Assembly: GCF_002906855.1 (NCBI RefSeq)
Contig: NZ_MINI01000038.1
Span: 1,860,001-1,924,000 of the forward strand
Direction: 5' to 3'
DNA length: 64,000 bases
Source: Pseudomonas putida
GTDB lineage: Bacteria > Pseudomonadota > Gammaproteobacteria > Pseudomonadales > Pseudomonadaceae
Positions 1 to 8,471 of the stretch are shown one piece after another. The notes under the pieces are model-generated. The model worked only from the letters and a program-made list of their open reading frames with translations. It made no database searches and had not been told where the DNA came from. Positions within the stretch are counted from its first letter, which is position 1. Every line of letters begins with the position of its first letter. The translations under genes were made by a program, and so were the position numbers.

Positions 1-2
1 GC

Positions 3-146
3 TTCCAGCTCAAGCGCCCACGCGATGGCGTGACCTTGCTGCGTGCGCAGACCACCTTCGCCTGCATCGAACTGTCCAGCGGCAAGCCCAAGCGCATGCC
101 GGCGGAGTTCCTCGACGGTTACGGGCCGGCGCTGATCGGCAGCTGA
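3..146 (+). CDS. C-terminal end of a probable hotdog-fold acyl-CoA thioesterase (partial)
   Basis: An open frame enters from the left edge and stops at the TGA at 144-146, giving 47 visible residues ending in ALIGS. The segment TTFACIELSSGKPKRMPAEF resembles the last beta-strand of YbgC/4HBT-type thioesterases, where a V/A-x-cysteine/valine strand is followed by a G-[RK]-P-x-R-[ML]-P motif. That is family knowledge applied to a short fragment; the active-site region lies outside the window. It sits 50 bases upstream of dusC on the same strand. Another small hotdog protein is possible. Confidence 0.55.
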   Translation, partial: FQLKRPRDGVTLLRAQTTFACIELSSGKPKRMPAEFLDGYGPALIGS

Positions 147-196
147 AGCGGCAGCATTTTTTGCTAGACTGCCGCCTTTTCCGCCGAGACCCAGAC

Positions 197-1168
197 ATGC
201 AAATTGCCCTGGCCCCCATGGAGGGGCTGGTCGACAACATCCTGCGCGACGTCCTGACCCGAGTGGGCGGCATCGATTGGTGCGTCACCGAGTTCATCCG
301 CGTGTGCGACCGCCTGCTGCCAGCGTCCTCGTTCGACAAGCTCGCCCCTGAGCTTCGCCAGGGTGCCCGCACGGCCGCTGGCGTGCCGATGCGCGTGCAG
401 TTGTTGGGCTCGGACCCGGTATGCCTGGCGGAGAACGCCGCGTTGGCCTGCGAACTGGGCGCGCCGGTAATCGACCTGAACTTTGGCTGCCCGGCCAAGA
501 CCGTGAACAAGTCGCGTGGCGGCGCGGTGCTGCTCAAGGAGCCGGAGCTGTTGCATGCCATCGTCCGTGAAGTGCGCCGCGCGGTGCCGGCGCATATCCC
601 GGTCACGTCCAAGATGCGCCTGGGCTTCGACAGCCCGTATGGGGCGCTGGACTGTGCCACGGCCTTGGCCGAAGGCGGCTCGGCGCACCTTGTGGTGCAT
701 GCGCGGACCAAGGTTGAAGGTTACAAGCCACCCGCTCACTGGGAGTGGGTGGCGCGGGTGCAGGATGTGGTCCGGGTGCCGGTGTTCGCCAACGGTGAAA
801 TCTGGACCGTCGACGACTGGCGGCGTTGCCGCGAGGTCAGCGGTGCTGAAGACATCATGCTGGGGCGCGGGCTGGTGTCACGCCCGGACCTGGCCTTGCA
901 GATCGCTGCCGCGCGCGACGGGCACGAATACCAGCCGATGAGCTGGGATGACTTGCTGCCGCTGCTGCGGGAGTTCTGGCGCCAGGCCCAGGCCAAGCTG
1001 TCGCCGCGCTATGCGCCGGGGCGGATGAAGCAGTGGCTGGCGATGCTGACCCGCAGTTATCCCGAGGCGGTGGTGCTGTTTGCCGAGTTGCGGCGTGAGG
1101 ATGATTGCGCGCGGATTAGTCGGTTGCTTGGGGTCGACGCGATCTCCTTCGAGTCTTGTGTCGCCTGA
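197..1168 (+). CDS. dusC: tRNA-dihydrouridine(16) synthase DusC
   Basis: A 323-aa FMN-dependent tRNA dihydrouridine synthase of the DusC branch, which reduces U16 in the tRNA D-loop. The N-terminal IALAPMEGLVD flavin-binding loop is present. The catalytic cysteine lies in NFGCPAKTVNKSRGG at about residue 98, and the phosphate-binding region includes ANGEIW and the MLGRGLVSRPDL stretch. The frame is open further upstream, to 161, but the ATG at 197 gives the usual DusC N-terminus (MQIALAPMEG) and length. It stands alone, followed by a REP-like intergenic region. Confidence 0.93.
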   Translation: MQIALAPMEGLVDNILRDVLTRVGGIDWCVTEFIRVCDRLLPASSFDKLAPELRQGARTAAGVPMRVQLLGSDPVCLAENAALACELGAPVIDLNFGCPAKTVNKSRGGAVLLKEPELLHAIVREVRRAVPAHIPVTSKMRLGFDSPYGALDCATALAEGGSAHLVVHARTKVEGYKPPAHWEWVARVQDVVRVPVFANGEIWTVDDWRRCREVSGAEDIMLGRGLVSRPDLALQIAAARDGHEYQPMSWDDLLPLLREFWRQAQAKLSPRYAPGRMKQWLAMLTRSYPEAVVLFAELRREDDCARISRLLGVDAISFESCVA

Positions 1169-1171
1169 TCC

Positions 1172-1281
1172 GGCCCTTTCGCGGGACAAGCACGCTCCTA
1201 CAGGATCACCGTAAACCTGAGGATTGTGCGCATCCTGCAGGAGCGGCGGTGCGGCGATCCGACTTGCCCCGCGAAAGGGCC
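1172..1281. repeat. Degenerate inverted pair of P. putida-type REP palindromes
   Basis: The left half (GGCCCTTTCGCGGGAC...GCTCCTACAGG) and the right half (CTGCAGGAGCGG...GCCCCGCGAAAGGGCC) are imperfect reverse complements flanking about 25 unrelated bases. Core words match the better-preserved REP pairs at 8380-8437 and 45327-45415. The pair lies between dusC and ibpA, outside coding sequence. Confidence 0.75.
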
Positions 1282-1313
1282 ATCAGCTCCGAACAGATTT
1301 TTTCAGCTCTACC

Positions 1314-1341
1314 CTTGAAAGCTTTCCCGCCGACCCTATCT
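1314..1341 (+). promoter_or_regulatory. Sigma-32 (RpoH) promoter of ibpA
   Basis: CTTGAAA at 1314-1320, a 13-base spacer, then CCCTATCT at 1334-1341. This closely fits the RpoH consensus (CTTGAAA, 13-14 bases, CCCCATnT). It lies 60-70 bases upstream of the ribosome binding site of an Hsp20 gene, as expected for a heat-shock promoter. Confidence 0.75.
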
Positions 1342-1344
1342 CTT

Positions 1345-1410
1345 GAGTGCGCGATGCCGAAGTCGGGTCGCGTAGTGACTTTACTTGCTGAATCTCAGGA
1401 GTTTATGACC
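1345..1410 (+). promoter_or_regulatory. ROSE-type RNA thermometer in the ibpA leader
   Basis: The leader between the putative RpoH start and the ibpA ATG carries TTGCT at 1385-1389, followed by the Shine-Dalgarno AGGAG at 1397-1401. ROSE elements upstream of small heat-shock genes in proteobacteria, including pseudomonads, use a conserved U(U/C)GCU to pair with the AGGA of the ribosome site until heating melts it. The motif and spacing fit; the full fold was not computed. Confidence 0.65.
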
Positions 1411-1854
1411 ATGACTACCGCTTTCTCTCTCGCTCCACTGTTCCGTCATTCCGTTGGCTTCGATCGTTTCAATGACCTGTTCGAGTCCGCGGCACGCAAC
1501 GAGGCGGGTAGCAGCTACCCTCCCTACAACGTGGAAAAACATGGCGAGGACCACTATCGCATCGTAGTTGCCGCAGCCGGTTTCCAGGAGCAGGACCTCG
1601 ACCTGCAAGTCGAAAAAGGTGTTCTGACCGTCATCGGTGGCAAGCGCGAAAATGGCGCCGCTGAAGTGACCTACCTGCACCAGGGGATTGCCCAGCGCGC
1701 CTTCAAGCTGTCGTTCCGCCTGGCTGACCATATCGAGGTCAAGGCGGCGGGCCTGGCCAACGGCCTGCTCAGCATCGACCTGCTGCGCATCGTCCCGGAA
1801 GAGGCCAAGGCCAAACGCATCCCGATCAATGGCGACAAGCCTGCACTGAACTGA
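1411..1854 (+). CDS. ibpA: Small heat-shock protein of the Hsp20/IbpA family
   Basis: A 147-aa ATP-independent holdase that binds unfolding proteins in the cytoplasm. The alpha-crystallin domain spans about residues 35-130 (YRIVVAAAGFQEQDLDLQVE to LSIDLLRIVPEE), with the C-terminal I-x-I anchor IPI that drives oligomer assembly. Two ATGs are possible: 1405 sits only 3 bases from AGGAG, 1411 sits 9 bases away and is preferred. It is a single-gene unit controlled by an RpoH promoter and a probable ROSE thermometer, and ends at a strong hairpin. Confidence 0.92.
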   Translation: MTTAFSLAPLFRHSVGFDRFNDLFESAARNEAGSSYPPYNVEKHGEDHYRIVVAAAGFQEQDLDLQVEKGVLTVIGGKRENGAAEVTYLHQGIAQRAFKLSFRLADHIEVKAAGLANGLLSIDLLRIVPEEAKAKRIPINGDKPALN

Positions 1855-1882
1855 TTCCGACGAACCCAGTTCAGCGGGATCA

Positions 1883-1912
1883 AAGAAAGGGCACCCTCGG
1901 GTGCCCTTTCTT
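1883..1912. terminator. Bidirectional intrinsic terminator between ibpA and the PAS-GGDEF-EAL gene
   Basis: AAGAAAGGGCACC / GGTGCCCTTTCTT is a near-perfect stem around a CTCG loop, flanked by A-rich sequence on the left and T-rich on the right. It lies between two convergent genes and can serve both strands. Confidence 0.85.
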
Positions 1913-1916
1913 CGTT

Positions 1917-4900
1917 TCAGTAATCCGCCGGTGCTTCCAGCAACATCTGCCTGAATTCCGGCAGCGGCAGTGGTCGGCTGTGCAGGTAGCCTTGGTACAG
2001 GTGGCAGCCCAGGCGTTCGAGAAACGCCAGTTGCTCGGTCAGTTCCACCCCTTCGGCAATCACCGCCAGGTCCAGGCTGCGGGCCATGGCCACGATGGCG
2101 CGGACAATCTCGGCATCGTTGGGGTCTTCCGGCGCGTCGCGGACGAACGTCTGGTCGATCTTGAGCGCGTCCACCGGCAGGCGCTTGAGGTAGGTCAGCG
2201 AGGAATAGCCCGTGCCGAAGTCATCCATGGCAAAGCTCACGCCATAGCGCTTGAGTTCACGCATCTTGCTGATGGTGTCTTCCAGGTTCTGTATGACGAT
2301 GCCCTCGGTGATCTCCAGCTTCAGGATCTGCCGCGGTAATCGGTAGTCGTCCAGGCTGCGCAGCACCCGTTCGACGAAATCGTTCTGGCGGAACTGCCGC
2401 GGGCTGATGTTCACGCACAGGCTGAAGTCATTGGCGTCGATCAGGCCGTCTTCGAGCATGTGCGCGCAAGCGTCGCAGGCTTCGTCGAGGATCCAGCTGC
2501 CAACTTCGAGAATCAGGCCGCTTTCTTCCAGTACCTGGATGAACTGCGCGGGGGGTTGCTGGCCCAGCTGTGGATGGTGCCAGCGCAGCAGTACTTCGGC
2601 ACCGACGATGCGATTGTCGCGGGCATCGACCTGGGGTTGGAAATGCAAGGCCAGCTCGCCGCGGGCCAGGGCCAGGCGCAGGTCGCTTTCCATGCGCAGG
2701 CGCTCGCTGGCGGCCTTTTGCATGGTGGTGTGGAACAGCTCGGTGGTGTTGCGCCCGGAATCCTTGGCCCGGTAAAGGGCGATGTCGGCGCGCTTGAGCA
2801 AGTCGGCCGGCGTGGTGCCGTGGTCGGGGATCAGTGCCACGCCGATGCTCGGTGTCACTTGCAGGCGCTGGCCGTCCAGCGACATCGGTTCGGCCAGCAG
2901 TTCGCGCAGCGTGTCGGCCAGTTCGCGGACCTTGCTTTCCACGGCTTCGCGGCTGCCTTCCAGGCCGCTGAGCAGCACCACGAACTCATCGCCACCCAGG
3001 CGCGCCACGGTGTCTTCCAGGCGCACGCTGGCCTCCAGGCGTGCGGTGATGATCTTCAGCACGGTGTCGCCCACCGGGTGGCCGAGCGAGTCGTTGATGT
3101 GCTTGAAGTGGTCGAGGTCGAGGAACAGCAGCGCGCCGCGCAGATTGTGGCGGCGCAGCAGGGCGATCTGCTGGCTCAGGCGGTCCATCAGCAAGGCGCG
3201 GTTGGGCAGGTTGGTCAGCGGGTCGTGGTAGGCCAGGTGGCGGATCTGCGCCTGGGCGTTCTTCAGCTGGCTGACATCGCGGGCAGTCAGCAGCAGGCAG
3301 TCGACCTCATTGAGGCTGATCGGCTCCACGGACACCTCCACGGTGAGGATGTCGCCGCGCTTGTTGCGCCCGAGCATCTCCCGGTGGTGCACACGGCCGC
3401 GCTCCTTGAGCTCGCTGAGCAGGGCGCCGCGCTGCTTGTCGTCGGCCCAGATGCCGATTTCGTAGACGCTGCGGCCGATCACTTCGTCAGCGCTGTAGCC
3501 GGTCAGCCGGCAGAAGCCGTCGTTGACTTCCAGGTAGCGGCCACTGCGGCGTTCGGTGATGGTGATGGCGTCGGGGCTGGAGTGGAAGGCTTTGGCGAAC
3601 TTCTCTTCGCTGGATTTGAGGGCCGCCTCGGCGCGTTGCTGCTGGGTGATGTCGCGCAGGGTGGTGACGCTGCACGGCTGGTCATCGACGCTGATCAGGC
3701 GGCTGGCGATGACACAGGTCAGCGGCGAGCCGTTGCGGTGGTTGACCACCACCGCGACATTGCTCAGTGCCTGTTCGCGGATCACCCGCTCGATGCGCTG
3801 GGCGCGTTCGATCGATTCGGCCCACAGGCCGATCTCTTCGGCGGTGCGGCCGATTACCTGTTCGGCATTCCAGCCGAAGGTCTGGGTGAAGGCCGGGTTG
3901 ATCTCGATGAACTGGCCCGTGTCCTGGCGGGTCACGCAGATCGGGTCGGGGCTGACCTGGAACAGGCTGGCGAATTTCTCTTCCGAGGCGCTCAGGCGCT
4001 GTTCGCGTTCTACCTGCTCGGTGATATCGAGCAAGGTGCCTGCCATGCGCAACGGGTTGCCTTGGTCGTCGCGATACAGGCGGGCACGGCTTTCGATGTA
4101 GCGCGAGGTGCCGTTTTCCAGCTGTACGCGGTAGGTGATCTGGTAGTTTCCGGCCGGGCCTTCGCGCAGGCTGCGGTAGGCTTGGCGCATGCTGGCGCGT
4201 TCGTGTTCCGGTACGCCTTCGAAGAACGAATCGAACGACTCATGGAACGGCACCGGGTCCAGCCCGTGCAGTTGCGCAGCGCGGGCCGAGCCGTAGAGCA
4301 TGCCGCTGGGGATATGCCAGTCCCAGGTGCCAAGTTGCGCCGAGTCCAGCGCCAGGTCGAGGCGCTCCTGGCTGTCCTTGAGGGCTTGCTCTGCGCGTTT
4401 GCGTTCGGTGGTATCGACGAAGGTGCTGATCAGGTAGGTGACGCCTTCCATCTCGATGCTCTGGGTGCACAGAATGCCGTCGTGGAGCTTGCCGGTGCTG
4501 GCACGGAACTGCACTTCCATGATTGCCGGGCCGTGGTTGCTGCGGGTGGCCTCGATCACCTGATGGCGCTGCTCGGGGTTGACCCACAAGCCCAGTTCGA
4601 TGCTGGTCTTGCCGATCACCTGGCCGCCGGGCCAGCCGAACATGTCCTCGAAGTGCTGGTTGACCTCGATGATCATGCCGTCCTGGCGGCGGCTCAGCAA
4701 AATGGCGTTGGGGCTCAGGTGGAACAGCGTGGCGAAGCGCTTTTCCGAGTTGATCAGCGCGGTTTCCCGTTCGCGCTGGCGGGTGATTTCGCGGATTACC
4801 CCAATCATCTGCCGTCGGCCATGGCGGTCGTGGGTCAGGCTTCCGTTGATTTCCAGCCAGTGCAGGCTGCCGTCAGGCCAGCGGATGCGATGGCGCATGG

Positions 4901-5213
4901 CCTGTTCCACCGGTTCGCCATTGACGACTGCATGAAACAGCTGGCGGGTGCGGGCGCGGTCTTCTTCCGGCAGCAGGTCGAGGTAGTCGATGTCGTTGGG
5001 CAGCGGGCGTTGCGGGTCGAAGCCGAACAGCGCCTGGGTACCCCGTGACCAGCTGATCCGGCCGGTATCGATATCCCACAGCCAGGCACCCAGGCGTGCG
5101 CCATTGAGTGCCGCCAGCAGCTGCGGGGCGTTCTGCCAGGCCTGTTCCGATTCCTGCGGGTCGGCCGCAGGGATACGCGGCAGGCGCGGAAAGCGATTTG
5201 CTGATTTGGGCAT
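1917..5213 (-). CDS. Multi-PAS GGDEF/EAL cyclic-di-GMP regulator
   Basis: A cytoplasmic protein of about 1,098 aa without obvious membrane segments. Five PAS-like domains occur in series (for example LGAWLWDIDTG, LFHLSPNAILLSRR, LFQVSPDPICVTRQ, AFHSSPDAITITER), then a GGDEF domain with intact RLGGDEF and an intact inhibitory I-site RxxD (RLED) exactly five residues upstream, then an EAL domain. In the EAL domain the signature is EVLLRW, but the metal and catalytic positions NISPRQF, LEITEG, DDFGTGYSSL, KIDQ, AEGVE and QGY are kept, so both activities are plausible. ATG 5213 has AAAGG upstream; an in-frame ATG at 5246 lacks one. The protein may sense redox, light or ligand; the input is unknown. 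Confidence 0.9.
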   Translation of the reverse strand: MPKSANRFPRLPRIPAADPQESEQAWQNAPQLLAALNGARLGAWLWDIDTGRISWSRGTQALFGFDPQRPLPNDIDYLDLLPEEDRARTRQLFHAVVNGEPVEQAMRHRIRWPDGSLHWLEINGSLTHDRHGRRQMIGVIREITRQRERETALINSEKRFATLFHLSPNAILLSRRQDGMIIEVNQHFEDMFGWPGGQVIGKTSIELGLWVNPEQRHQVIEATRSNHGPAIMEVQFRASTGKLHDGILCTQSIEMEGVTYLISTFVDTTERKRAEQALKDSQERLDLALDSAQLGTWDWHIPSGMLYGSARAAQLHGLDPVPFHESFDSFFEGVPEHERASMRQAYRSLREGPAGNYQITYRVQLENGTSRYIESRARLYRDDQGNPLRMAGTLLDITEQVEREQRLSASEEKFASLFQVSPDPICVTRQDTGQFIEINPAFTQTFGWNAEQVIGRTAEEIGLWAESIERAQRIERVIREQALSNVAVVVNHRNGSPLTCVIASRLISVDDQPCSVTTLRDITQQQRAEAALKSSEEKFAKAFHSSPDAITITERRSGRYLEVNDGFCRLTGYSADEVIGRSVYEIGIWADDKQRGALLSELKERGRVHHREMLGRNKRGDILTVEVSVEPISLNEVDCLLLTARDVSQLKNAQAQIRHLAYHDPLTNLPNRALLMDRLSQQIALLRRHNLRGALLFLDLDHFKHINDSLGHPVGDTVLKIITARLEASVRLEDTVARLGGDEFVVLLSGLEGSREAVESKVRELADTLRELLAEPMSLDGQRLQVTPSIGVALIPDHGTTPADLLKRADIALYRAKDSGRNTTELFHTTMQKAASERLRMESDLRLALARGELALHFQPQVDARDNRIVGAEVLLRWHHPQLGQQPPAQFIQVLEESGLILEVGSWILDEACDACAHMLEDGLIDANDFSLCVNISPRQFRQNDFVERVLRSLDDYRLPRQILKLEITEGIVIQNLEDTISKMRELKRYGVSFAMDDFGTGYSSLTYLKRLPVDALKIDQTFVRDAPEDPNDAEIVRAIVAMARSLDLAVIAEGVELTEQLAFLERLGCHLYQGYLHSRPLPLPEFRQMLLEAPADY

Positions 5214-5274
5214 TGGTACCAAACCTTTGGCGTGTGACGCGTCCATGAGTTGGAAATGCCGAGCTGACGACCGG

Positions 5275-6153
5275 TCAGGCGGACCCTGCGTGGCTGTCGA
5301 GCAGGGCCATGAAGGCCCTTGCAGCGTTCGATAGCGTGCGCTCCGTGTGCAGAATGTAGCCTAGCTGGCGCGACAGCTGTATGCCGGGCAAAGCGATAGG
5401 TGCAACCTGATCATCCAGCATAGTCCGGGGCAGCACGCTCCACGCCAGGCCGATCGACACCATCATCTTGATGGTTTCCAGGTAGTTGGTGCTCATGGCG
5501 ATGTTCGGCGTCAGTCCCTGGCTTTCGAACAGGCGCTGGACGATGTGGTGGGTGAAGGTGTTGCCGCCGGGGAATACCGCCGGGTTGCGGGCGACATCGG
5601 CCAGGCTGACCGCCTGGTTGCTGGCCAGTGGATGCTCGGGCGCCGCCACGAAATCCAGGGCGTCGTCCCAGACCGGTACGGCCCTGACCAGGTGATGAGG
5701 CTCAGGGGCAAGGGTAATGACGGCAATTTCAGCGCGGCCATGGAGGATTTCATCGTAGGCCTGTTCCGAATCCATGAACTGGATATCCAATGCCACAGCC
5801 GGGTACTGCCGGGTGAAAGCCCGTAAAAGCGGGGGCAGGCGGTGCAAACCGATGTGGTGGCTGGTGGCCAGGGTGAGACGACCGCTCACTTCCCCCGTCA
5901 AATTGGTCAGCGCCCGTCGGGTATCATCGAGGACGTTGAGGATCTGGTAGGCGCGGGGCAGCAGTGCGCGGCCGGCTTCGGTCAAGGTCACTTCGCGACC
6001 CAGGCGATCGAACAGGCGCACGTCCAGTTGCTGTTCCAGGCCAGCGATGCGTTTGCTGATCGCCGGCTGGGTGAGGAACAGGCGTTCGCCGGCGCCAGAG
6101 AAGCTGCCGGTCTCGGCAATGGCAATGAACGCGCTCAGGTTGGCCAGGTCCAC
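5275..6153 (-). CDS. LysR-family transcriptional regulator divergent from leuC
   Basis: 292 aa. The N-terminal winged HTH (residues 1-60, FSGAGERLFLTQPAISKRIAGLE) is followed by a LysR substrate-binding domain with two alpha/beta lobes. The start codon is GTG (6153) preceded by AAGGA at good spacing. It is transcribed away from leuC with 131 bases between the starts, the usual arrangement for a LysR protein that controls its divergent neighbour. A T-N11-A box overlaps its own translation start region, which suggests autoregulation. The inducer is unknown; control of leuCD is an inference from position. Confidence 0.9.
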   Translation of the reverse strand: MDLANLSAFIAIAETGSFSGAGERLFLTQPAISKRIAGLEQQLDVRLFDRLGREVTLTEAGRALLPRAYQILNVLDDTRRALTNLTGEVSGRLTLATSHHIGLHRLPPLLRAFTRQYPAVALDIQFMDSEQAYDEILHGRAEIAVITLAPEPHHLVRAVPVWDDALDFVAAPEHPLASNQAVSLADVARNPAVFPGGNTFTHHIVQRLFESQGLTPNIAMSTNYLETIKMMVSIGLAWSVLPRTMLDDQVAPIALPGIQLSRQLGYILHTERTLSNAARAFMALLDSHAGSA

Positions 6154-6159
6154 GATTTA

Positions 6160-6178
6160 GGATTCCTTTTGGTTATCC
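6160..6178. promoter_or_regulatory. Candidate LysR-type T-N11-A operator
   Basis: GGAT at 6160-6163 and ATCC at 6175-6178 are separated by 11 bases, giving the canonical T-N11-A dyad of LysR sites. It overlaps the ribosome binding region of the lysR gene, which would suit autorepression. Confidence 0.4.
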
Positions 6179-6193
6179 AAAGCATAAAAATTA

Positions 6194-6210
6194 TGAATTT
6201 GAGTTATTCA
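6194..6210. promoter_or_regulatory. Second dyad (TGAAT-N7-ATTCA) in the lysR-leuC divergent region
   Basis: A perfect 5-base inverted repeat, TGAAT at 6194-6198 and ATTCA at 6206-6210, lies midway between the two divergent starts in an AT-rich stretch. Its position fits an activator site for leuC. No binding data. Confidence 0.35.
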
Positions 6211-6284
6211 ATCTAACCCCATAGCATCGTCCGTACAAGCCAAGGGGTCTTTGGCATAGAAAGACGCTGATGAGGAACAGTCTG

Positions 6285-7718
6285 ATGGCTGGTAAAACGC
6301 TCTACGACAAACTCTGGGAAGCCCATGAGGTCAAGCGCCGTGATGACGGCTCGTCCTTGATCTACATCGACCGCCATATCATTCACGAAGTGACGTCGCC
6401 CCAGGCCTTCGAAGGCCTGCGCCTGGCCAACCGCAAGCCGTGGCGCATCGATGCCAACATCGCCACCCCGGACCACAACGTGCCGACCACGCCAGAGCGC
6501 AAGGGCGGCATCGAAGCCATCGTCGACCAGGTGTCGCGCCTGCAGGTGCAGACCCTCGATGAGAACTGTGACGAATATGGCATCGTCGAATTCAAGATGA
6601 ACGACGAACGCCAAGGCATCGTCCACGTCATCAGCCCGGAGCAGGGTGCAACCTTGCCAGGCATGACCGTAGTCTGCGGCGACTCGCACACCTCCACCCA
6701 CGGCGCTTTCGGTGCCTTGGCCCATGGCATCGGCACGTCCGAGGTCGAGCACGTGCTCGCCACCCAGTGTCTGGTCGCCAAGAAGATGAAGAACATGCTG
6801 GTGCGTGTCGAAGGCCAGTTGCCGGCTGGTGTCACCGCCAAGGACATCGTCCTTGCCGTGATCGGCAAGATCGGCACCGCCGGTGGCAACGGCCACGCCA
6901 TGGAATTCGCTGGCAGCGCCATCCGCGAATTGTCGATGGAAGGCCGCATGACCATCTGCAACATGTCCATCGAGGCCGGTGCCCGTGTTGGCCTGGTAGC
7001 GACCGATGCCACCACCGTCGCCTACGTCGAAGGCCGCCCGTACGCGCCGAAGGGCGAGGACTGGAAGCGTGCCGTTGAAGCGTGGAAAGACCTGGTTTCC
7101 GACGACGACGCCGTGTTCGACACCGTGGTCGAGCTCGATGCCGCGCAGATCAAGCCGCAAGTCAGCTGGGGCACTTCGCCGGAAATGGTGTTGGCCGTGG
7201 ATCAGCGTGTTCCGGACCCGGCCGCTGAGCCAGACCTGATCAAGCGTGGTTCTATCGAGCGTGCCCTCAAGTACATGGGCCTCGCCGCCAACCAGGCGAT
7301 CACCGACATCAAGCTCGACCGCGTGTTCATCGGTTCGTGCACCAACTCGCGCATCGAAGACCTGCGCGCCGCTGCCGAAATCGCCAAGGGCCGCAAGGTC
7401 GCCGCGACAGTCAAGCAGGCGCTGGTCGTACCGGGCTCGGGCCTGGTCAAGGCCCAGGCCGAGCGTGAAGGCTTGGACAAGATTTTCCTCGAAGCCGGCT
7501 TCGAATGGCGTGAACCCGGCTGCTCGATGTGCCTGGCGATGAACCCGGACCGCCTGGAAAGTGGCGAGCATTGCGCGTCCACCTCCAACCGCAACTTCGA
7601 AGGCCGTCAGGGCGCTGGTGGCCGTACCCACCTGGTCAGCCCGGCCATGGCTGCCGCCGCCGCAGTGACCGGCCACTTCATCGATGTCCGCGAGTTGATC
7701 CAAGGGAGCGCAGCATGA
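6285..7718 (+). CDS. leuC: 3-isopropylmalate dehydratase large subunit
   Basis: A 477-aa aconitase-family subunit which, with LeuD, isomerises 2-isopropylmalate to 3-isopropylmalate in leucine synthesis. The [4Fe-4S] ligands are visible as GSCTNSRIEDL and, about 60 residues on, CSMCLAMN. ATG 6285 is preceded by GAGGA (6272-6276) at 8 bases and gives the standard MAGKTLYDKLWE N-terminus; an in-frame ATG at 6270 overlaps that ribosome site and is rejected. The stop overlaps the leuD start (ATGA). Confidence 0.97.
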   Translation: MAGKTLYDKLWEAHEVKRRDDGSSLIYIDRHIIHEVTSPQAFEGLRLANRKPWRIDANIATPDHNVPTTPERKGGIEAIVDQVSRLQVQTLDENCDEYGIVEFKMNDERQGIVHVISPEQGATLPGMTVVCGDSHTSTHGAFGALAHGIGTSEVEHVLATQCLVAKKMKNMLVRVEGQLPAGVTAKDIVLAVIGKIGTAGGNGHAMEFAGSAIRELSMEGRMTICNMSIEAGARVGLVATDATTVAYVEGRPYAPKGEDWKRAVEAWKDLVSDDDAVFDTVVELDAAQIKPQVSWGTSPEMVLAVDQRVPDPAAEPDLIKRGSIERALKYMGLAANQAITDIKLDRVFIGSCTNSRIEDLRAAAEIAKGRKVAATVKQALVVPGSGLVKAQAEREGLDKIFLEAGFEWREPGCSMCLAMNPDRLESGEHCASTSNRNFEGRQGAGGRTHLVSPAMAAAAAVTGHFIDVRELIQGSAA

Positions 7719-8359
7719 AAGCCTTTACCCAGCACACTGGCCTCGTCGCGCCGTTGGATCGTGCCAACGTCGACACCGACCAGATCATCCCCAAGCAGTT
7801 CCTCAAGTCGATCAATCGCACCGGTTTCGGCCCCAACCTGTTCGACGAGTGGCGCTACCTGGATGTCGGCCAGCCGTACCAGGACAACAGCAAGCGCCCG
7901 CTGAACCAGGAATTCGTGCTCAACCACGCACGTTACCAAGGTGCCAGCGTGCTGCTGGCGCGGGAGAACTTCGGCTGCGGTTCGAGCCGTGAGCACGCGC
8001 CGTGGGCACTGGACGAGTACGGCTTCCGCAGCGTGATCGCACCGAGCTTCGCCGATATCTTCTTCAACAACAGCTTCAAGAACGGCTTGCTGCCGATCAT
8101 TCTCAGCGACGAGGAAGTCGACGAGCTGTTCAAGCAGGTTGAAGCCACCCCAGGCTACCAGCTGACCATCGACCTGCAGGCGCAGGCGGTGACCCGCCCG
8201 GATGGCAAGGTGCTGCACTTCGAGATCGATGCGTTCCGCAAGCACTGCCTGCTCAATGGCCTGGACGACATCGGCCTGACCTTGCAGGACAGCGACGCGA
8301 TCAAGGCATTCGAAGGCAAGCACCGCGTCGGCCAGCCTTGGCTGTTCCGTGATGCCTGA
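7715..8359 (+). CDS. leuD: 3-isopropylmalate dehydratase small subunit
   Basis: A 214-aa swivel-domain partner of LeuC. It shows the family N-terminus (VAPLDRANVDTDQIIPKQFL) and the substrate-recognition loop GCGSSREHAPWAL. The ATG overlaps the leuC stop as ATGA, with AAGGGAG 8 bases upstream, so the pair is translationally coupled. The frame is open further upstream inside leuC, but that N-terminus matches nothing in the family. Confidence 0.97.
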   Translation: MKAFTQHTGLVAPLDRANVDTDQIIPKQFLKSINRTGFGPNLFDEWRYLDVGQPYQDNSKRPLNQEFVLNHARYQGASVLLARENFGCGSSREHAPWALDEYGFRSVIAPSFADIFFNNSFKNGLLPIILSDEEVDELFKQVEATPGYQLTIDLQAQAVTRPDGKVLHFEIDAFRKHCLLNGLDDIGLTLQDSDAIKAFEGKHRVGQPWLFRDA

Positions 8360-8379
8360 AGTGCGTAGCTAGCAGTGCT

Positions 8380-8437
8380 GGCCTCTTCGCGGGTAAACCC
8401 GCTCCCTGCAGGAGCGGGCTTGCCCCGCGAAGAGGCC
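8380..8437. repeat. Inverted pair of REP palindromes downstream of leuD
   Basis: GGCCTCTTCGCGGGTAAACCCGCTCC faces GGAGCGGGCTTGCCCCGCGAAGAGGCC with a 5-base centre. The two are P. putida REP units in head-to-head orientation. They lie between leuD and the methyltransferase gene and could form a strong hairpin that terminates or stabilises the leuCD message. Confidence 0.85.
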
Positions 8438-8471
8438 CGTACAGGCAACAAAAAAACCATAGGATTCAGCC

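Noticed and set aside
2460..5048. Long open frame (862 codons) on the plus strand opposite the PAS-GGDEF-EAL gene
   Set aside because: It mirrors the codon bias of a GC-rich gene; the minus-strand product has complete known domains while the plus-strand product is low-complexity A/Q/V/G with no motif.
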